DNA of 64,000 bases from Pseudoalteromonas byunsanensis (lineage in GTDB: Bacteria; Pseudomonadota; Gammaproteobacteria; Enterobacterales; Alteromonadaceae): NCBI RefSeq assembly GCF_001854475.1, contig NZ_MNAN01000025.1, forward strand, positions 1 through 64,000, in the 5' to 3' direction. Made by a program: the position numbers and the translations under genes. The notes beneath the pieces are model-generated. The model was not told where the DNA came from and searched no databases. It worked only from the letters and a program-made list of their open reading frames with translations. Shown here one piece after another: positions 48,095 to 61,573 of the stretch (positions are counted from its first letter, which is position 1; each line of letters begins with the position of its first letter).

Positions 48095-48196
48095 TCAAAT
48101 TGCATGTTCTTGGTAACAACATATGCCCGAAAGTTCACTGTCACCGGTGTGACTTGTAGTCTGAGCAGATGTGAAAATACTATTTGAAAAAGGCAT
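48095..48196 (-). CDS. RiPP precursor 2 (diverged core)
   Basis: This 33-residue paralogue of precursor 1 has the leader MPFSNSIFTSAQTTSH, sharing FSN-IF--AQ-TS with it. Its core is shorter, ICCYQEHAI, with two adjacent Cys in place of the every-third series. It has a GAGG ribosome site 8 bp before ATG. It may be a different product, or a decaying copy. Confidence 0.68.
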   Translation of the reverse strand: MPFSNSIFTSAQTTSHTGDSELSGICCYQEHAI

Positions 48197-48213
48197 TACT
48201 TAACCTCGATTGA

Positions 48214-48321
48214 TTAAAAGACTGCTTCTGCATGACAAGAGCGACAACCTTTACAACCAGCGATATCTACATCGCCAACACTCTGACTAACTTCAGCAAT
48301 GATAAATAGTGAATTAGACAT
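48214..48321 (-). CDS. Cys-repeat RiPP precursor 3
   Basis: This 35-residue paralogue has leader MSNSLFIIAEVSQS and a C-terminal part AGCKGCRSCHAEAVF. Cys23, 26 and 29 repeat every third residue as in precursor 1. The upstream 17 bp (aaggaataaattATGTC) is identical to that of precursor 1, showing recent duplication. The presence of basic residues between the Cys differs from precursor 1. Confidence 0.78.
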   Translation of the reverse strand: MSNSLFIIAEVSQSVGDVDIAGCKGCRSCHAEAVF

Positions 48322-48346
48322 AATTTATTCCTTATAATTTAATAGG

Positions 48347-48433
48347 TTATTGGAACTTACTATGTACAACCTGCAGCAATACAAACTGGTTACATTTACG
48401 GCCACCGTTATTTAGCATTGCTTGATTGGTCAT
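48347..48433 (-). pseudogene. probable fourth RiPP precursor, frameshifted
   Basis: From ATG 48433 the frame reads MTNQAMLNNGGRKCNQ, a leader-like start with GG and one Cys, then runs on with no Cys and stops at 48347. In another frame the same region reads VCIAAGCT and stops at 48360, giving two further Cys. A one-base loss near CAG-TTT would explain this. The ribosome site (AAGGAA) is 14 bp from the ATG, a little long. Low certainty. Confidence 0.35.
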
Positions 48434-48465
48434 AGATTAAGCTTGTTCCTTTTTAAGTTTGTTTT

Positions 48466-48510
48466 TAAACAAGGCCATTCACGTGTGATATTCACATTCA
48501 CCCTTGTTTA
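48466..48510. promoter_or_regulatory. inverted repeat in the leader region of the precursor array
   Basis: TAAACAAGG (48466-48474) and CCTTGTTTA (48502-48510) are perfect inverted copies around a 27-bp insert that itself holds TGTGA-TAT-TCACA. It lies 32 bp before the first precursor start. It could be an operator or an mRNA hairpin; on the plus strand it is followed by six T. Confidence 0.4.
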
Positions 48511-49308
48511 TTTTTTGTGAGCTAACACACAACGTATTCGCTCAAATATCAAAAAATAGTATGAACCTGCTGATTGACTATTGTCGTTAAGACACGACTA
48601 TCAACTACAAATACGACATATCGTTTGATTGGATATAATTTATGGGTACAAGAGAGAGAATGGAAAGTTAAGACTTGTTAAGTGTTATTAGCAAACCATC
48701 AACAACATATAAAATATTGAATTTAAAACTTTTATTTATAAATAGTGTTTTTTATAAGTGAATTATTGCACATCTCTTTTAGTGTTAGTCACACCATCAC
48801 ATTGTTGTTAATGTCAGGCGCATCACATCCATATAGAAAATGTTTAGCTAAGGTTAACATGGAAAAATGTGAACCATGTTTTTTAAGAAGCTCTGATGAA
48901 AGTGATGCTTAAATAACATAATGGCTAGTTAGTGAAGTAAACCGTAAGGAGCTGAAAAGCTAAGCATACCTGTATTCGAACCTTTAATTCCATACCCAAT
49001 AGAAAGCACAAGCTATAAATGTATGTGCTACATAAAGCGCCTATCGGAACGATTTAGTTTCATGTGAAAATTCATATCACCTACAAGTAGGAAGAGACAG
49101 CTAGAATATCGCAGAAAAATAAGAGGATCAGACCAATTGAAAGAGTATAATTTGAGAACCCTTATCACCTACAGCCTAGCATTTTAAGAGCAAATATAAT
49201 GTAGCTATTCTCCAAGCTCACCTGCCCTAGATAGGTTATTAAAATGAACTCACAGCAGAGCTATAAGTTTGACCTAAAGTATCGTCGCTGAGCCTATGTC
49301 TTGAAATA
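48511..49308. other. promoter and spacer region between RiPP operon and ATP synthase operon
   Basis: About 800 bp without a recognisable gene. The RiPP operon promoter must lie in its left part. I searched for sigma-54 sites and further precursors and saw none. It has a weak parS-like word at 49056, not counted as a site. Confidence 0.45.
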
Positions 49309-49340
49309 AAAAAACCCGCACTTTGCAGTGCGGGTTTTTT
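49309..49340 (-). terminator. terminator of the atp operon
   Basis: AACCCGCACT and AGTGCGGGTT form a 10-bp GC-rich stem with a TTGC loop, A-run on one side and T-run on the other, so it can work in both directions. It begins 19 bp after the atpC stop. Confidence 0.93.
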
Positions 49341-49359
49341 AAACCAGATAGGTTTGTAT

Positions 49360-49776
49360 CTATTTACGCAATTCGCGGATAACTCGCAGCTGAGCAATAG
49401 CTTCAGCCAGTTGTACCGCTGCTGCATGATGGTCAAGTTCAGTCGTTGAAGTTGAGTCCATTTGCGCTTGCGCTTCACGTTTAGTTTCTTCAGCAGCTTG
49501 CTCATCTAAGTCTTCACCACGAATCGCAACGTCCGCTAGAACAGTTACAGTTTTCGGTTGAACTTCAAGCGTACCACCTGCAACGTAGATGATTTCTTCT
49601 TTACCATCTTGCGTCACTAAACGTACCATACCAGGTTTTAGGCCAGTCAATAGTGGGGCGTGACCCGGGTGAATACCCAACTCACCTTCACTACCGGTCA
49701 CTTGGATCGCAGCCGCTTCACCAGAGAATACACTCTGCTCTGCACTTACTACGTCAAGATGTACTGTCAATGCCAT
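49360..49776 (-). CDS. atpC: ATP synthase F1 subunit epsilon
   Basis: This is the central-stalk subunit that couples rotor and catalytic head and can inhibit the enzyme. The 138 residues show the N-terminal beta-sandwich ([39 protein letters not shown]) and a C-terminal helical hairpin, the E. coli length. It is the last gene of the operon, followed by a strong terminator. Confidence 0.97.
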   Translation of the reverse strand: MALTVHLDVVSAEQSVFSGEAAAIQVTGSEGELGIHPGHAPLLTGLKPGMVRLVTQDGKEEIIYVAGGTLEVQPKTVTVLADVAIRGEDLDEQAAEETKREAQAQMDSTSTTELDHHAAAVQLAEAIAQLRVIRELRK

Positions 49777-49790
49777 ATCAACCCCCTAAA

Positions 49791-52069
<2,279 letters not shown>

Positions 52070-52127
52070 GACTCTCTCTCCGAATCAAGGTGAGTGTTAG
52101 CGATAACCCTCACCAAGCATAACTAAA

Positions 52128-53669
52128 TTACCAAGTTTGCGTTGCTTTGAACTTCTCTAGAAGTTCTTTAAGCTGCGCTTCGATCTCAGCGTTGTAGTTA
52201 CCTGTTTCATTGATTTGAGCCATTAGCTCTGCGTATGTGCTGTTTGCAAAACCGATAAGCGCTGCTTCAAAGTCACCGATCTTGTTTATTTCGATGTCTT
52301 TTAGGTAGCCTTTTTCAGCTGCAAATAGTGACAGAGACATTTCAGCAACAGACATTGGAGCGTACTGTTTCTGCTTCATTAGCTCAGTTACGCGCTCACC
52401 GTGCTCAAGTTGTGCACGAGTTGCATCGTCAAGATCAGAAGCGAACTGAGAGAACGCCGCTAGTTCACGGTATTGAGCTAGCGCTAGACGGATACCACCA
52501 CCTAGTTTCTTAACGATTTTAGTTTGCGCAGCACCACCTACACGAGATACCGAGATACCAGCGTTAACAGCTGGACGGATACCTGCGTTGAATAAGTCAG
52601 TTTCTAAGAAGATCTGACCATCGGTGATTGAGATAACGTTGGTAGGTACGAATGCAGAAACGTCACCACCTTGAGTTTCAATGATTGGCAATGCCGTCAA
52701 TGAACCTGTTTTACCTTTCACTTCACCGTTAGTGAACTTCTCAACGTAATCAGCGTTAACACGTGATGCACGCTCTAGAAGACGTGAGTGAAGGTAGAAT
52801 ACATCACCTGGGTATGCTTCACGACCTGGTGGACGCTTAAGTAGCAATGAGATTTGACGGTAAGCAACAGCTTGCTTAGACAAATCATCATATACGATTA
52901 GCGCATCTTCACCGCGGTCACGGAAGTATTCACCCATAGTACAACCAGCAAATGGCGCTAGGAATTGTAGCGCTGCTGATTCAGAAGCTGATGCAACAAC
53001 AACGATAGTGTTTGCAAGTGCACCGTGCTCTTCTAATTTACGTACTACGTTAGCAATAGTAGAAGCTTTTTGACCAACCGCTACGTACACACACTTAACG
53101 CCTGTGTCTTTTTGGTTGATGATAGCATCGATTGCTAGTGCAGTTTTACCAGTCTGACGGTCACCGATCACAAGCTCACGCTGACCACGACCAACAGGGA
53201 TCATCGCATCGATAGACTTATAACCAGTTTGTACTGGTTCATCTACTGATTGACGCTCGATTACGCCTGGTGCGATTTTTTCAACTGGTTCGAAACCGTC
53301 GTTCTCAAGTGCACCTTTACCATCGATAGGCTGACCAAGTGTGTTTACAACACGACCTAGTAGACCACGACCAACAGGTACTTCTAAGATACGACCAGTC
53401 GATTGTACTTTTACGCCTTCTTTAAGGTCTGCGTATGGACCCATTACTACTGCACCTACTGAGTCACGCTCAAGGTTTAGTGCGATAGCATAACGGTTGC
53501 CAGGAAGCTCGATCATCTCACCCTGCATACAGTCAGCTAGACCGTGGATGCGGATGATACCGTCAGTAACAGATACAATTGTACCTTCGTTACGAGCTTC
53601 ACTTACAACTTCAAACTGTTCAATACGTTGCTTGATCAGCGCAGAAATTTCTGTGGAATTAAGTTGCAT
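52128..53669 (-). CDS. atpA: ATP synthase F1 subunit alpha
   Basis: This is the non-catalytic nucleotide-binding subunit. The 513 residues, as in E. coli, start [16 protein letters not shown] and carry the P-loop GDRQTGKTA and the family signature [17 protein letters not shown]. Confidence 0.98.
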   Translation of the reverse strand: MQLNSTEISALIKQRIEQFEVVSEARNEGTIVSVTDGIIRIHGLADCMQGEMIELPGNRYAIALNLERDSVGAVVMGPYADLKEGVKVQSTGRILEVPVGRGLLGRVVNTLGQPIDGKGALENDGFEPVEKIAPGVIERQSVDEPVQTGYKSIDAMIPVGRGQRELVIGDRQTGKTALAIDAIINQKDTGVKCVYVAVGQKASTIANVVRKLEEHGALANTIVVVASASESAALQFLAPFAGCTMGEYFRDRGEDALIVYDDLSKQAVAYRQISLLLKRPPGREAYPGDVFYLHSRLLERASRVNADYVEKFTNGEVKGKTGSLTALPIIETQGGDVSAFVPTNVISITDGQIFLETDLFNAGIRPAVNAGISVSRVGGAAQTKIVKKLGGGIRLALAQYRELAAFSQFASDLDDATRAQLEHGERVTELMKQKQYAPMSVAEMSLSLFAAEKGYLKDIEINKIGDFEAALIGFANSTYAELMAQINETGNYNAEIEAQLKELLEKFKATQTW

Positions 53670-53683
53670 GCTCTTTTTCCCAA

Positions 53684-54217
53684 TTACGATTGTAGTGTAG
53701 TAGCTAAGCGGTTTAGCTTGCCGCGTACTGAGCCGTCGATGACTGTGTCGCCAGCCTTAATAATAAGGCCGCCAACCGTGCTTTCATCAACACTACAATT
53801 TAGCTTAACTTTGCGTGCGAAACGTTTTTCAAGTGCCGCTACTAGATTTGTTTGCTGCTCTGGTGCTAACTGTGTTGCAGAAATCACATCTACGTCGATT
53901 TCTTTGTCATATTCTGCTTTAAACTCAGCATATAACTGTGCAACCGCTGGAAGTGCAACCAAACGACCATTTTCAGCCATCACCTTAATAAGGTTCAAAA
54001 CTTGGTCGTTGATTTGCTCAGCACAAACTTGAGCGAAAACCTCAGCTTGTTTTTCAACAGAGGCGCTGCCTGCTAGGAAACGCGAGATTTGCTCATTCTT
54101 TGCTACTTCACCAGCAAAGAAAAGCATCTCATTCCAAGCTTCAACAGCTTTTTTTTCAACAGCAAACTCAAAAGCCGCTTTAGCGTAAGGACGAGCGATA
54201 GTAGCCAATTCAGACAT
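53684..54217 (-). CDS. atpH: ATP synthase F1 subunit delta
   Basis: This subunit links F1 to the peripheral stalk. Of two in-frame ATGs the second (54217, [19 protein letters not shown]) is chosen because AAGGAGGT lies 8 bp upstream, while the first (54223) is almost on the ribosome site. It gives 177 residues, the E. coli length. It has the [14 protein letters not shown] closing region as [14 protein letters not shown]. Confidence 0.95.
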   Translation of the reverse strand: MSELATIARPYAKAAFEFAVEKKAVEAWNEMLFFAGEVAKNEQISRFLAGSASVEKQAEVFAQVCAEQINDQVLNLIKVMAENGRLVALPAVAQLYAEFKAEYDKEIDVDVISATQLAPEQQTNLVAALEKRFARKVKLNCSVDESTVGGLIIKAGDTVIDGSVRGKLNRLATTLQS

Positions 54218-54232
54218 GCTCATACCTCCTTA

Positions 54233-54703
54233 TTACAGCTCAGCGACAAGTTTTTCAACGATGTCACTGTGTGCAGCTTGATTGATTTCACGTTCTAAAA
54301 TCTTCTGTGCACCAACCACAGCCAGAGTAGCAACCTGCTTACGCAAGTCTTCTGTCACACGGTTACGCTCAGATTCAATTTCAGAGTGCCCTTGAGCAAT
54401 GATTTTCTCACGCTCTTGCTGACCACGCGTGGTTTCTTCATCCACGATCAACGCAGCGCGTTTTTTCGCTTGCTCGATGATTTCAGCCGCTTGAGATTTT
54501 GCTTCTTTTAACTGCTCAGCAGCCTCAAGACGCACACGCTCAAGCTCTTTTTCCGCTTCGTCAGAAGCAGCAAGACCGTCTTCAATTTTCTTTTGGCGAG
54601 CTTCAATCGCACCGTTTAGCGGTGGCCATACATACTTCATGCAGAACCATACGAAAACGATAAACGCGATTAATTCACCCAGTAGAGTGGCGTTTAAGTT
54701 CAC
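54233..54703 (-). CDS. atpF: ATP synthase Fo subunit b
   Basis: This is the peripheral stalk. The 156 residues comprise one N-terminal membrane helix ([21 protein letters not shown]) followed by a long charged coiled coil. Length equals E. coli AtpF. Confidence 0.97.
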   Translation of the reverse strand: MNLNATLLGELIAFIVFVWFCMKYVWPPLNGAIEARQKKIEDGLAASDEAEKELERVRLEAAEQLKEAKSQAAEIIEQAKKRAALIVDEETTRGQQEREKIIAQGHSEIESERNRVTEDLRKQVATLAVVGAQKILEREINQAAHSDIVEKLVAEL

Positions 54704-54760
54704 AACCGCTCCTCCTCAAATTAGTTGTTCGATAAACAAATTGGCTTATAAAACCAGTAA

Positions 54761-55039
<279 letters not shown>

Positions 55040-55048
55040 TTATATCTA

Positions 55049-55915
<867 letters not shown>

Positions 55916-56296
55916 TTAATGATTAAAAAAAATCGATGTACACCAATGCACGATGGTTACGATGATAAAACTAACAAACAACCATAACGGCTCGACTGCT
56001 AGGACTTTAAATGCCACCAAAAATAGTGCAGTAGTTAACAAAAATTTTAACCCAGCGCCTCGTTTAAACGATTTGTGCACTTGGTTTGCCTTGCTTGCGC
56101 CCATATAACGAAAGGCATAAACGGCAAATACTAAATTGGGAAGCACGGCTATCACTCCACCGGCTAGTGCCGACTGAGCTGCCAAAGCTCCCCAACATAC
56201 AAAAACGATAACTGCGATGGCTAACGCCACGGCTCCCTGATATAAAACACCTTTTAGTGCGGCACGCCGATATGGGCTTACTAACGATTGAGTCAC
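55916..56296 (-). CDS. atpI: ATP synthase protein I
   Basis: This small 126-residue membrane protein (four hydrophobic segments, for example VALAIAVIVFVCWGALAA) sits at the head of the operon, as AtpI usually does. It assists c-ring assembly or ion supply in other bacteria. Confidence 0.9.
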   Translation of the reverse strand: MTQSLVSPYRRAALKGVLYQGAVALAIAVIVFVCWGALAAQSALAGGVIAVLPNLVFAVYAFRYMGASKANQVHKSFKRGAGLKFLLTTALFLVAFKVLAVEPLWLFVSFIIVTIVHWCTSIFFNH

Positions 56297-56435
56297 TTTT
56301 AGTTAACCTTTAATGGCGTAAAAATTAATCAGGGTCTTAAAACTGGCGAAATTATACTTATATTTGGTGATTTTGCAACTTGATGCGACAAAATGTGGCG
56401 CTTTTTCGACACCACATTTGCCTATTATTCATGCA

Positions 56436-57362
56436 TTAGGAAGGTTGCTGCATGTCTGACTGGATGCGACCTAAGATACCGTCTAGTTCATCCAAATTGG
56501 CATATGAAATAACCAATTTTCCCTTGCCTTTTTGGTTATAATTAATTTCCACTTTAGCGCCCAAATTTTCGGCTAATTGTTGTTCTAACAATTTGACATC
56601 TGGATCTTTTTCTTTTGGCTGTTTTTTATCCATAGGCTCAAGAATATTGCGTACCAACTTCTCTGTTTCACGCACAGTCAAAGCTTTGGCCACCGCGGTT
56701 CTTGCAGCTTCAGATTGCTCTTCACCGGTGAGGGCTAATAAGCAACGCGCATGACCCATTTCAATGTCACCATGCTCCAACAAAATTTTAACATCGTCAT
56801 TGAGATTATTGAGTCTGAGTAAATTAGTCACTGTGGTACGCGATTTACCCACTGCATCGGCTACTTGCTGATGCGTTAGCTCAAATTCGTGTAGTAATCG
56901 GTCTAAAGCAACCGCTTCTTCCATCGCGTTGAGGTCTTCACGTTGAATGTTCTCAATTAAGGCAATTGCAACGGCAGCCTCATCAGGCACATCTTTTAAA
57001 ATGCATGGTACAACATCAAGTTCAGCCAGTTGAGCTGCTCGCCAACGGCGCTCTCCGGCAATGATCTCAAATTGTTTATCAGCAACAGGGCGCACTACGA
57101 TTGGTTGCAGTACCCCTTGTGCTCTAATAGAACTGGCTAGCTCTTCTAGCGCTTGCTCAGACATATCTTTACGCGGCTGATACTTACCTGGATGCAAAAA
57201 CTCAATAGGGATACGTTTTAGCTCACCATCAAGTGACAACTCACCCGAGCTAGGTGCTTGTTGCGCTTCTTCCACTTCGACAGGTTCAGCGCTTACTGGT
57301 GGCTTTGAAGAGCTAAGTAAGGCATCCAAGCCTCGGCCTAAACCGCGTTTTTTTACCGACAT
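56436..57362 (-). CDS. parB: chromosome partitioning protein ParB
   Basis: This CTP-dependent clamp binds parS and loads SMC. The 308 residues start KKRGLGRGLDALL, then have the CTP-binding region (GERRWRAAQLA), HTH LTHQQVADAVGKSRTTVTN and a C-terminal dimer domain. It follows parA by 15 bp. Confidence 0.96.
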   Translation of the reverse strand: MSVKKRGLGRGLDALLSSSKPPVSAEPVEVEEAQQAPSSGELSLDGELKRIPIEFLHPGKYQPRKDMSEQALEELASSIRAQGVLQPIVVRPVADKQFEIIAGERRWRAAQLAELDVVPCILKDVPDEAAVAIALIENIQREDLNAMEEAVALDRLLHEFELTHQQVADAVGKSRTTVTNLLRLNNLNDDVKILLEHGDIEMGHARCLLALTGEEQSEAARTAVAKALTVRETEKLVRNILEPMDKKQPKEKDPDVKLLEQQLAENLGAKVEINYNQKGKGKLVISYANLDELDGILGRIQSDMQQPS

Positions 57363-57377
57363 GTTGTTATTATCCTC

Positions 57378-58163
57378 TTAGGCAACCGCTGCGGATTGTT
57401 TTTCTTTACGACGTAACATTTCGCCTGCCAAAGCCAAATACGCTTTTGCACCGCTAGATGCCCTATCATAATACATAGCTGGCGCACCAAAACTTGGGGC
57501 TTCAGCTAAACGCACATTACGGGGGATCACGGTACGATATACTTTATCACCAAAATGTTGTTTCAGTTGCTCAGATACATCATTGGCTAGGCGATTTCGC
57601 GGATCATACATGGTGCGTAAAATCCCCTCAATTTGTAATTCAGGGTTCACTAACTTAGCCAATTGGGTAATTGTGTCCATCAATGCAGTGAGGCCTTCTA
57701 GTGCATAGTACTCACACTGCATGGGAACTAAAATTGAATCCGCTGCCGCCATGGCATTAACTGTCAGCATATTTAAAGAGGGCGGGCAGTCGATAAAAAT
57801 AAATTCGTACTTATCTTGAATTAACTCAATGGCGTTACGTAAACGTACTTCACGGGCGAATAATTCCATAAGTTTAACTTCGGCCGCCGTTACGTCTCCA
57901 TTGGCAGCAATAAGATGATACTCACCAGATGTCTCTTTGCAGATCACATCATCAATGGCTTGTTCTTCGATCAGTAAATCATAGATGGTTGCTACGTCGC
58001 CATATTTGTCGACACCACTTCCCATCGTCGCGTTACCTTGCGGGTCTAAATCAATTAATAAAACCTTGCGCTTAGTTGCCGCCATCGAGGCTGCTAAATT
58101 CACAGCCGTGGTGGTTTTGCCAACGCCACCTTTTTGGTTTGCAATTGCAATGACTTTTGCCAC
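57378..58163 (-). CDS. parA: chromosome partitioning ATPase ParA
   Basis: This deviant Walker ATPase moves origins with ParB. The 261 residues start with AIANQKGGVGKTTTAVNLAA and carry DLDPQGNATMG and FIDCPPSLNML. It lies in the conserved order mnmG, rsmG, parA, parB near oriC. Confidence 0.97.
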   Translation of the reverse strand: MAKVIAIANQKGGVGKTTTAVNLAASMAATKRKVLLIDLDPQGNATMGSGVDKYGDVATIYDLLIEEQAIDDVICKETSGEYHLIAANGDVTAAEVKLMELFAREVRLRNAIELIQDKYEFIFIDCPPSLNMLTVNAMAAADSILVPMQCEYYALEGLTALMDTITQLAKLVNPELQIEGILRTMYDPRNRLANDVSEQLKQHFGDKVYRTVIPRNVRLAEAPSFGAPAMYYDRASSGAKAYLALAGEMLRRKEKQSAAVA

Positions 58164-58177
58164 GTTGCCCTCGAATA

Positions 58178-58798
58178 CTAATCTTTTGAAAGAATGATTA
58201 AATGTCGCTCTGCATCTAACTCTGGCACGCTAAGATGAATATCCTGTTGCAAGGTGACCCCCGCAGGCAGTTGTTCAAGTTCTTGTGCCGGAAATTGGCC
58301 TTTCAATGCCAAAAAATGGCCTGATTGGTCGATTAGGTGTCCACACCAATCAACCATATCCTGCAATGATGCAAAAGCACGGCTGAGTACACCATCTAAT
58401 TTAACACTTGGCTGATATTCTTCAACACGAGACTGCACTGGTGTGACATTATCCAAGCCAAGCGCATGTTTTACTTGCATTAAAAAACGTACACGTTTGC
58501 CTAAACTGTCTAATAATACAAACTGTGTGTCGGGCAAGGCAATAGCCAATACGATGCCAGGTAAACCCGGTCCGGTACCAACATCAATGTAATGCTTACC
58601 GTTAAGGTGTGGCGCCACAACTAAAGAGTCCATGATGTGTTTTACCATCATTTCTTTTGGGTCGCGTACTGAGGTTAAATTGTAAGCTTTATTCCATTTA
58701 TCTAATAACTCAACATATTGCACTAATTGCGCTTGTTGATGTTCACTTAGCGCAAGTTCCGTTTGCGCTAACAAAGAAGTCAGTTGTTGCTGTAACAC
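58178..58798 (-). CDS. rsmG: 16S rRNA (guanine-527-N7) methyltransferase
   Basis: This methylates G527 of 16S rRNA. The 206 residues have the SAM-binding [15 protein letters not shown] and [11 protein letters not shown] motifs. It starts 15 bp after mnmG. Confidence 0.97.
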   Translation of the reverse strand: MLQQQLTSLLAQTELALSEHQQAQLVQYVELLDKWNKAYNLTSVRDPKEMMVKHIMDSLVVAPHLNGKHYIDVGTGPGLPGIVLAIALPDTQFVLLDSLGKRVRFLMQVKHALGLDNVTPVQSRVEEYQPSVKLDGVLSRAFASLQDMVDWCGHLIDQSGHFLALKGQFPAQELEQLPAGVTLQQDIHLSVPELDAERHLIILSKD

Positions 58799-58813
58799 AG
58801 TATTCCTATGCTG

Positions 58814-60703
58814 CTACGCAGACTTGCGCAGTAGCCCTTGCTTTTTCAGATACACTAATAATAGCGAAATAGCGGCTGGGGTGATACCAGAAATACGCGA
58901 AGCTTGACCAATGGTTTGTGGACGAGCATCTGTTAGCTTGGCAACGACCTCATTTGAAAGGCCACTGACAAGAGAATAATCATAGTCTTCTGGCAGTACA
59001 GTTTCTTCATGACGCAACTGCTTATTAATCTCATCTTGCTGACGTGCAATGTAGCCCGCATATTTAGTTTGGATCTCTACCTGCTCAAGTGCTTGAATAT
59101 TTGGAGAATCAGATCCCAAACCTTCTATAGCCATAAGGTCGTGATAATTCACTTCAGGGCGGCGGATCAAATCTTCCAAGCTTGCTTCACGAGCTAGAGG
59201 AGTTTTTAGTAGCTCGTTAACCTGTGAAAGAGCTGGGTGATCTTTATGGATCCATGTTGATTTAAGGCGCTGTAACTCTTGCTCCATTACTTCTAGCTTA
59301 TTGTTATAAGCGGCCCAACGCTCATCATCAACAAGACCAAGTTCACGACCTTTTTCTGTCAACCTTAGATCAGCGTTATCTTCACGCAGCAATAAACGAT
59401 ATTCAGCACGGCTGGTAAACATACGATATGGTTCTTTCGTACCAAGCGTCGCCAGATCATCAATAAGTACACCGGTATATGCCTGATCGCGACGAGGCGT
59501 CCAAGCATCTTTACCTTGCACTTGAAGCGCCGCGTTCATACCTGCGATCAACCCTTGTGCTCCAGCTTCTTCATAACCCGTTGTGCCGTTGATCTGACCG
59601 GCGAAGAACAGGCCATTGATAAACTTAGTCTCTAATGATTGCTTTAGATCTCGCGGATCAAAGAAATCGTATTCTATTGCGTAACCTGGACGACAAATGT
59701 GTGCATTTTCAAACCCTTTGATAGAGCGAACTATTTGCAGCTGTACATCGAACGGTAAGCTTGTAGAAATACCATTAGGGTAAAGTTCATATGATGTTAA
59801 ACCTTCTGGCTCAACAAAAATTTGGTGCTTTTCTTTATCAGCAAAACGAACAATTTTGTCTTCTATTGAAGGACAGTAACGAGGTCCAATGCCTTCGATA
59901 ACCCCAGCATACATGGGCGAACGGTGTAAATTTTCACGGATCACATCATGAGTTTGCTCATTGGTGTAAGTGATAAAACAAGGGATCTGTTTTGGATGAT
60001 CTGACACCTTACCCATAAATGAAAATACAGGTGTCGGGGTATCACCAGGTTGTTCCTGCATAACCGAAAAATCAACTGTACGGGCATCGATACGCGGAGG
60101 TGTACCAGTTTTTAAGCGATCCACTCGAAATGGTAGTTCGCGCAAACGCTTAGCGAGTGCGATTGAAGGAGGATCACCCGCTCGGCCACCTTTGAAGTTT
60201 TCCATACCAATATGAATTTGGCCACCAAGGAAAGTACCAACCGTTAACACCACGGTTTGCGCGCTAAAACGTAGACCCATTTGAGTAACTACGCCTTTGA
60301 CTTGATCTTGTTCAACAATTAAATCATCGCATGACTGCTGGAAAATTTTTAAATTTTCTTGATGTTGCAAAATGTCTTGAATTGCAGCTTTGTAAAGAGC
60401 TCTGTCAGCTTGAGCTCTTGTAGCTCTAACAGCTGGGCCCTTAGATGAATTAAGTGTTCTAAATTGAATACCACCTTTATCGATGGCCTTTGCCATAGCG
60501 CCACCTAAGGCGTCTATTTCTTTTACTAGATGTCCTTTACCAATCCCACCAATTGCAGGATTACATGACATTTGACCTAGAGTATCCATATTGTGTGTTA
60601 ACAATAAGGTATTCATACCCATGCGAGCAGCAGCTAACGCAGCCTCTGTGCCTGCATGTCCACCACCAACTACAATAACGTCAAAATGTTCATGATAAAT
60701 CAT
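58814..60703 (-). CDS. mnmG: tRNA U34 5-carboxymethylaminomethyl synthesis enzyme MnmG (GidA)
   Basis: This flavoenzyme works with MnmE on the wobble uridine of certain tRNAs. The 629 residues have the FAD site [20 protein letters not shown], the CNPAIGG loop with the reactive Cys and the [17 protein letters not shown] signature. It borders oriC as in E. coli. Confidence 0.98.
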   Translation of the reverse strand: MIYHEHFDVIVVGGGHAGTEAALAAARMGMNTLLLTHNMDTLGQMSCNPAIGGIGKGHLVKEIDALGGAMAKAIDKGGIQFRTLNSSKGPAVRATRAQADRALYKAAIQDILQHQENLKIFQQSCDDLIVEQDQVKGVVTQMGLRFSAQTVVLTVGTFLGGQIHIGMENFKGGRAGDPPSIALAKRLRELPFRVDRLKTGTPPRIDARTVDFSVMQEQPGDTPTPVFSFMGKVSDHPKQIPCFITYTNEQTHDVIRENLHRSPMYAGVIEGIGPRYCPSIEDKIVRFADKEKHQIFVEPEGLTSYELYPNGISTSLPFDVQLQIVRSIKGFENAHICRPGYAIEYDFFDPRDLKQSLETKFINGLFFAGQINGTTGYEEAGAQGLIAGMNAALQVQGKDAWTPRRDQAYTGVLIDDLATLGTKEPYRMFTSRAEYRLLLREDNADLRLTEKGRELGLVDDERWAAYNNKLEVMEQELQRLKSTWIHKDHPALSQVNELLKTPLAREASLEDLIRRPEVNYHDLMAIEGLGSDSPNIQALEQVEIQTKYAGYIARQQDEINKQLRHEETVLPEDYDYSLVSGLSNEVVAKLTDARPQTIGQASRISGITPAAISLLLVYLKKQGLLRKSA

Positions 60704-60759
60704 TTACGGGATCCTACTTAAAAACAACCAGCAAATTTTGAAAGGGAGCGTATTCTACC

Positions 60760-61126
60760 TAGAAATGCTCAGAAGTGAAATGTTTAAATAATGAGCAACA
60801 AAGAAAAACCTTAAACTTGATCACTTAATATATATAAGGATCTTTTTAAAGATCTTTTATTAGATCTTACTACTAGTGATCGCATGATCTGTGGGTAAGG
60901 CTATATAACCCATTTATATCAATGGATTATAGCAGATCAATTGATGTGAATTAGATCGGATCTAACAGCGTACAAGCTCTGATCAAAACGGCTATTTATA
61001 CACAGGCATAGATCCAGTCATATTTATCCCATGGATAACTAGGGCTAGATCCCCTGTTAGATCAAGTGTTATCCACAATACGATCTTATTTCACTTAAAA
61101 TTGTGAATAACTTATGTAAAAGATCG
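60760..61126. other. oriC: chromosomal replication origin oriC
   Basis: The region between mnmG and mioC equals the E. coli oriC locus. I count 15 GATC sites between 60818 and 61126, far above chance. DnaA boxes include a perfect TTATCCACA (61069-61077), TTATTCACA on the minus strand (61102-61110), TTATACACA (60996-61004) and a one-mismatch TTACCCACA (60890-60898, minus). The AT-rich 13-mer array lies on the mnmG side, as in E. coli. The dense GATC pattern implies Dam methylation and SeqA control. Confidence 0.93.
60839..60875. other. DNA-unwinding element with three 13-mer-like repeats
   Basis: Three repeats begin with GATCTT at 60839, 60851 and 60863, spaced exactly 12 bp (GATCTTTTTAAAG, GATCTTTTATTAG, GATCTTACTACTA). 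They match the E. coli GATCTNTTNTTTT 13-mers that melt first at initiation. Confidence 0.85.
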
Positions 61127-61573
61127 TTATTCGCTTTGAGGTAGCTTCTCTAGTAACAGAGGTAACCACGCCAATGCCGTATCTTCGGGCAATGCATCGT
61201 CAAGCACATCAATCTCTAGATTGGCTAATAACTGCATTGATCCTTTATTAACAAGTAGTTGTGAGCAATTTTTGGCTGCAAAGTTAAAAGTATCGTAACT
61301 AGTGTCTCCAATACCCACTACAGCAAACTGGATTTGATCTAACTTATCTTGTTGATCTAACTCACTTATAAAAGATAACAAATTATCCGGATAATCACCG
61401 GCACCATATGTTGAAGTTACCACCAGCCAGATCGGGTGAATAATATCACTGAGTACTGGCTGCTCATGAAGAGCTACACCAATGCCTTGATCTTGCAGGG
61501 CTTCTTTTAGCTGCTCAGCAACATACTCAGCCGAACCCATTTGGCTACCAACGATGATCTCTATGTGCTGCAT
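61127..61573 (-). CDS. mioC: flavodoxin-like protein MioC
   Basis: This 148-residue FMN-binding protein (GSQMGSAEYVAEQL, TSTYGAGDYPDNLLSF, GDTSYDTFNFAAK) is an electron carrier. As in E. coli it is transcribed toward oriC, so its transcript can run into the origin and influence initiation. Confidence 0.93.
   Translation of the reverse strand: MQHIEIIVGSQMGSAEYVAEQLKEALQDQGIGVALHEQPVLSDIIHPIWLVVTSTYGAGDYPDNLLSFISELDQQDKLDQIQFAVVGIGDTSYDTFNFAAKNCSQLLVNKGSMQLLANLEIDVLDDALPEDTALAWLPLLLEKLPQSE

Noticed and set aside
49056..49071. parS-like word AGTTTCATGTGAAAAT
   Set aside because: It has four mismatches to the 16-bp parS consensus, too many for a confident ParB site.
49239..49505. Minus-strand frame across the atpC terminator
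   Set aside because: It is a shadow of atpC in another frame and runs through a strong terminator.
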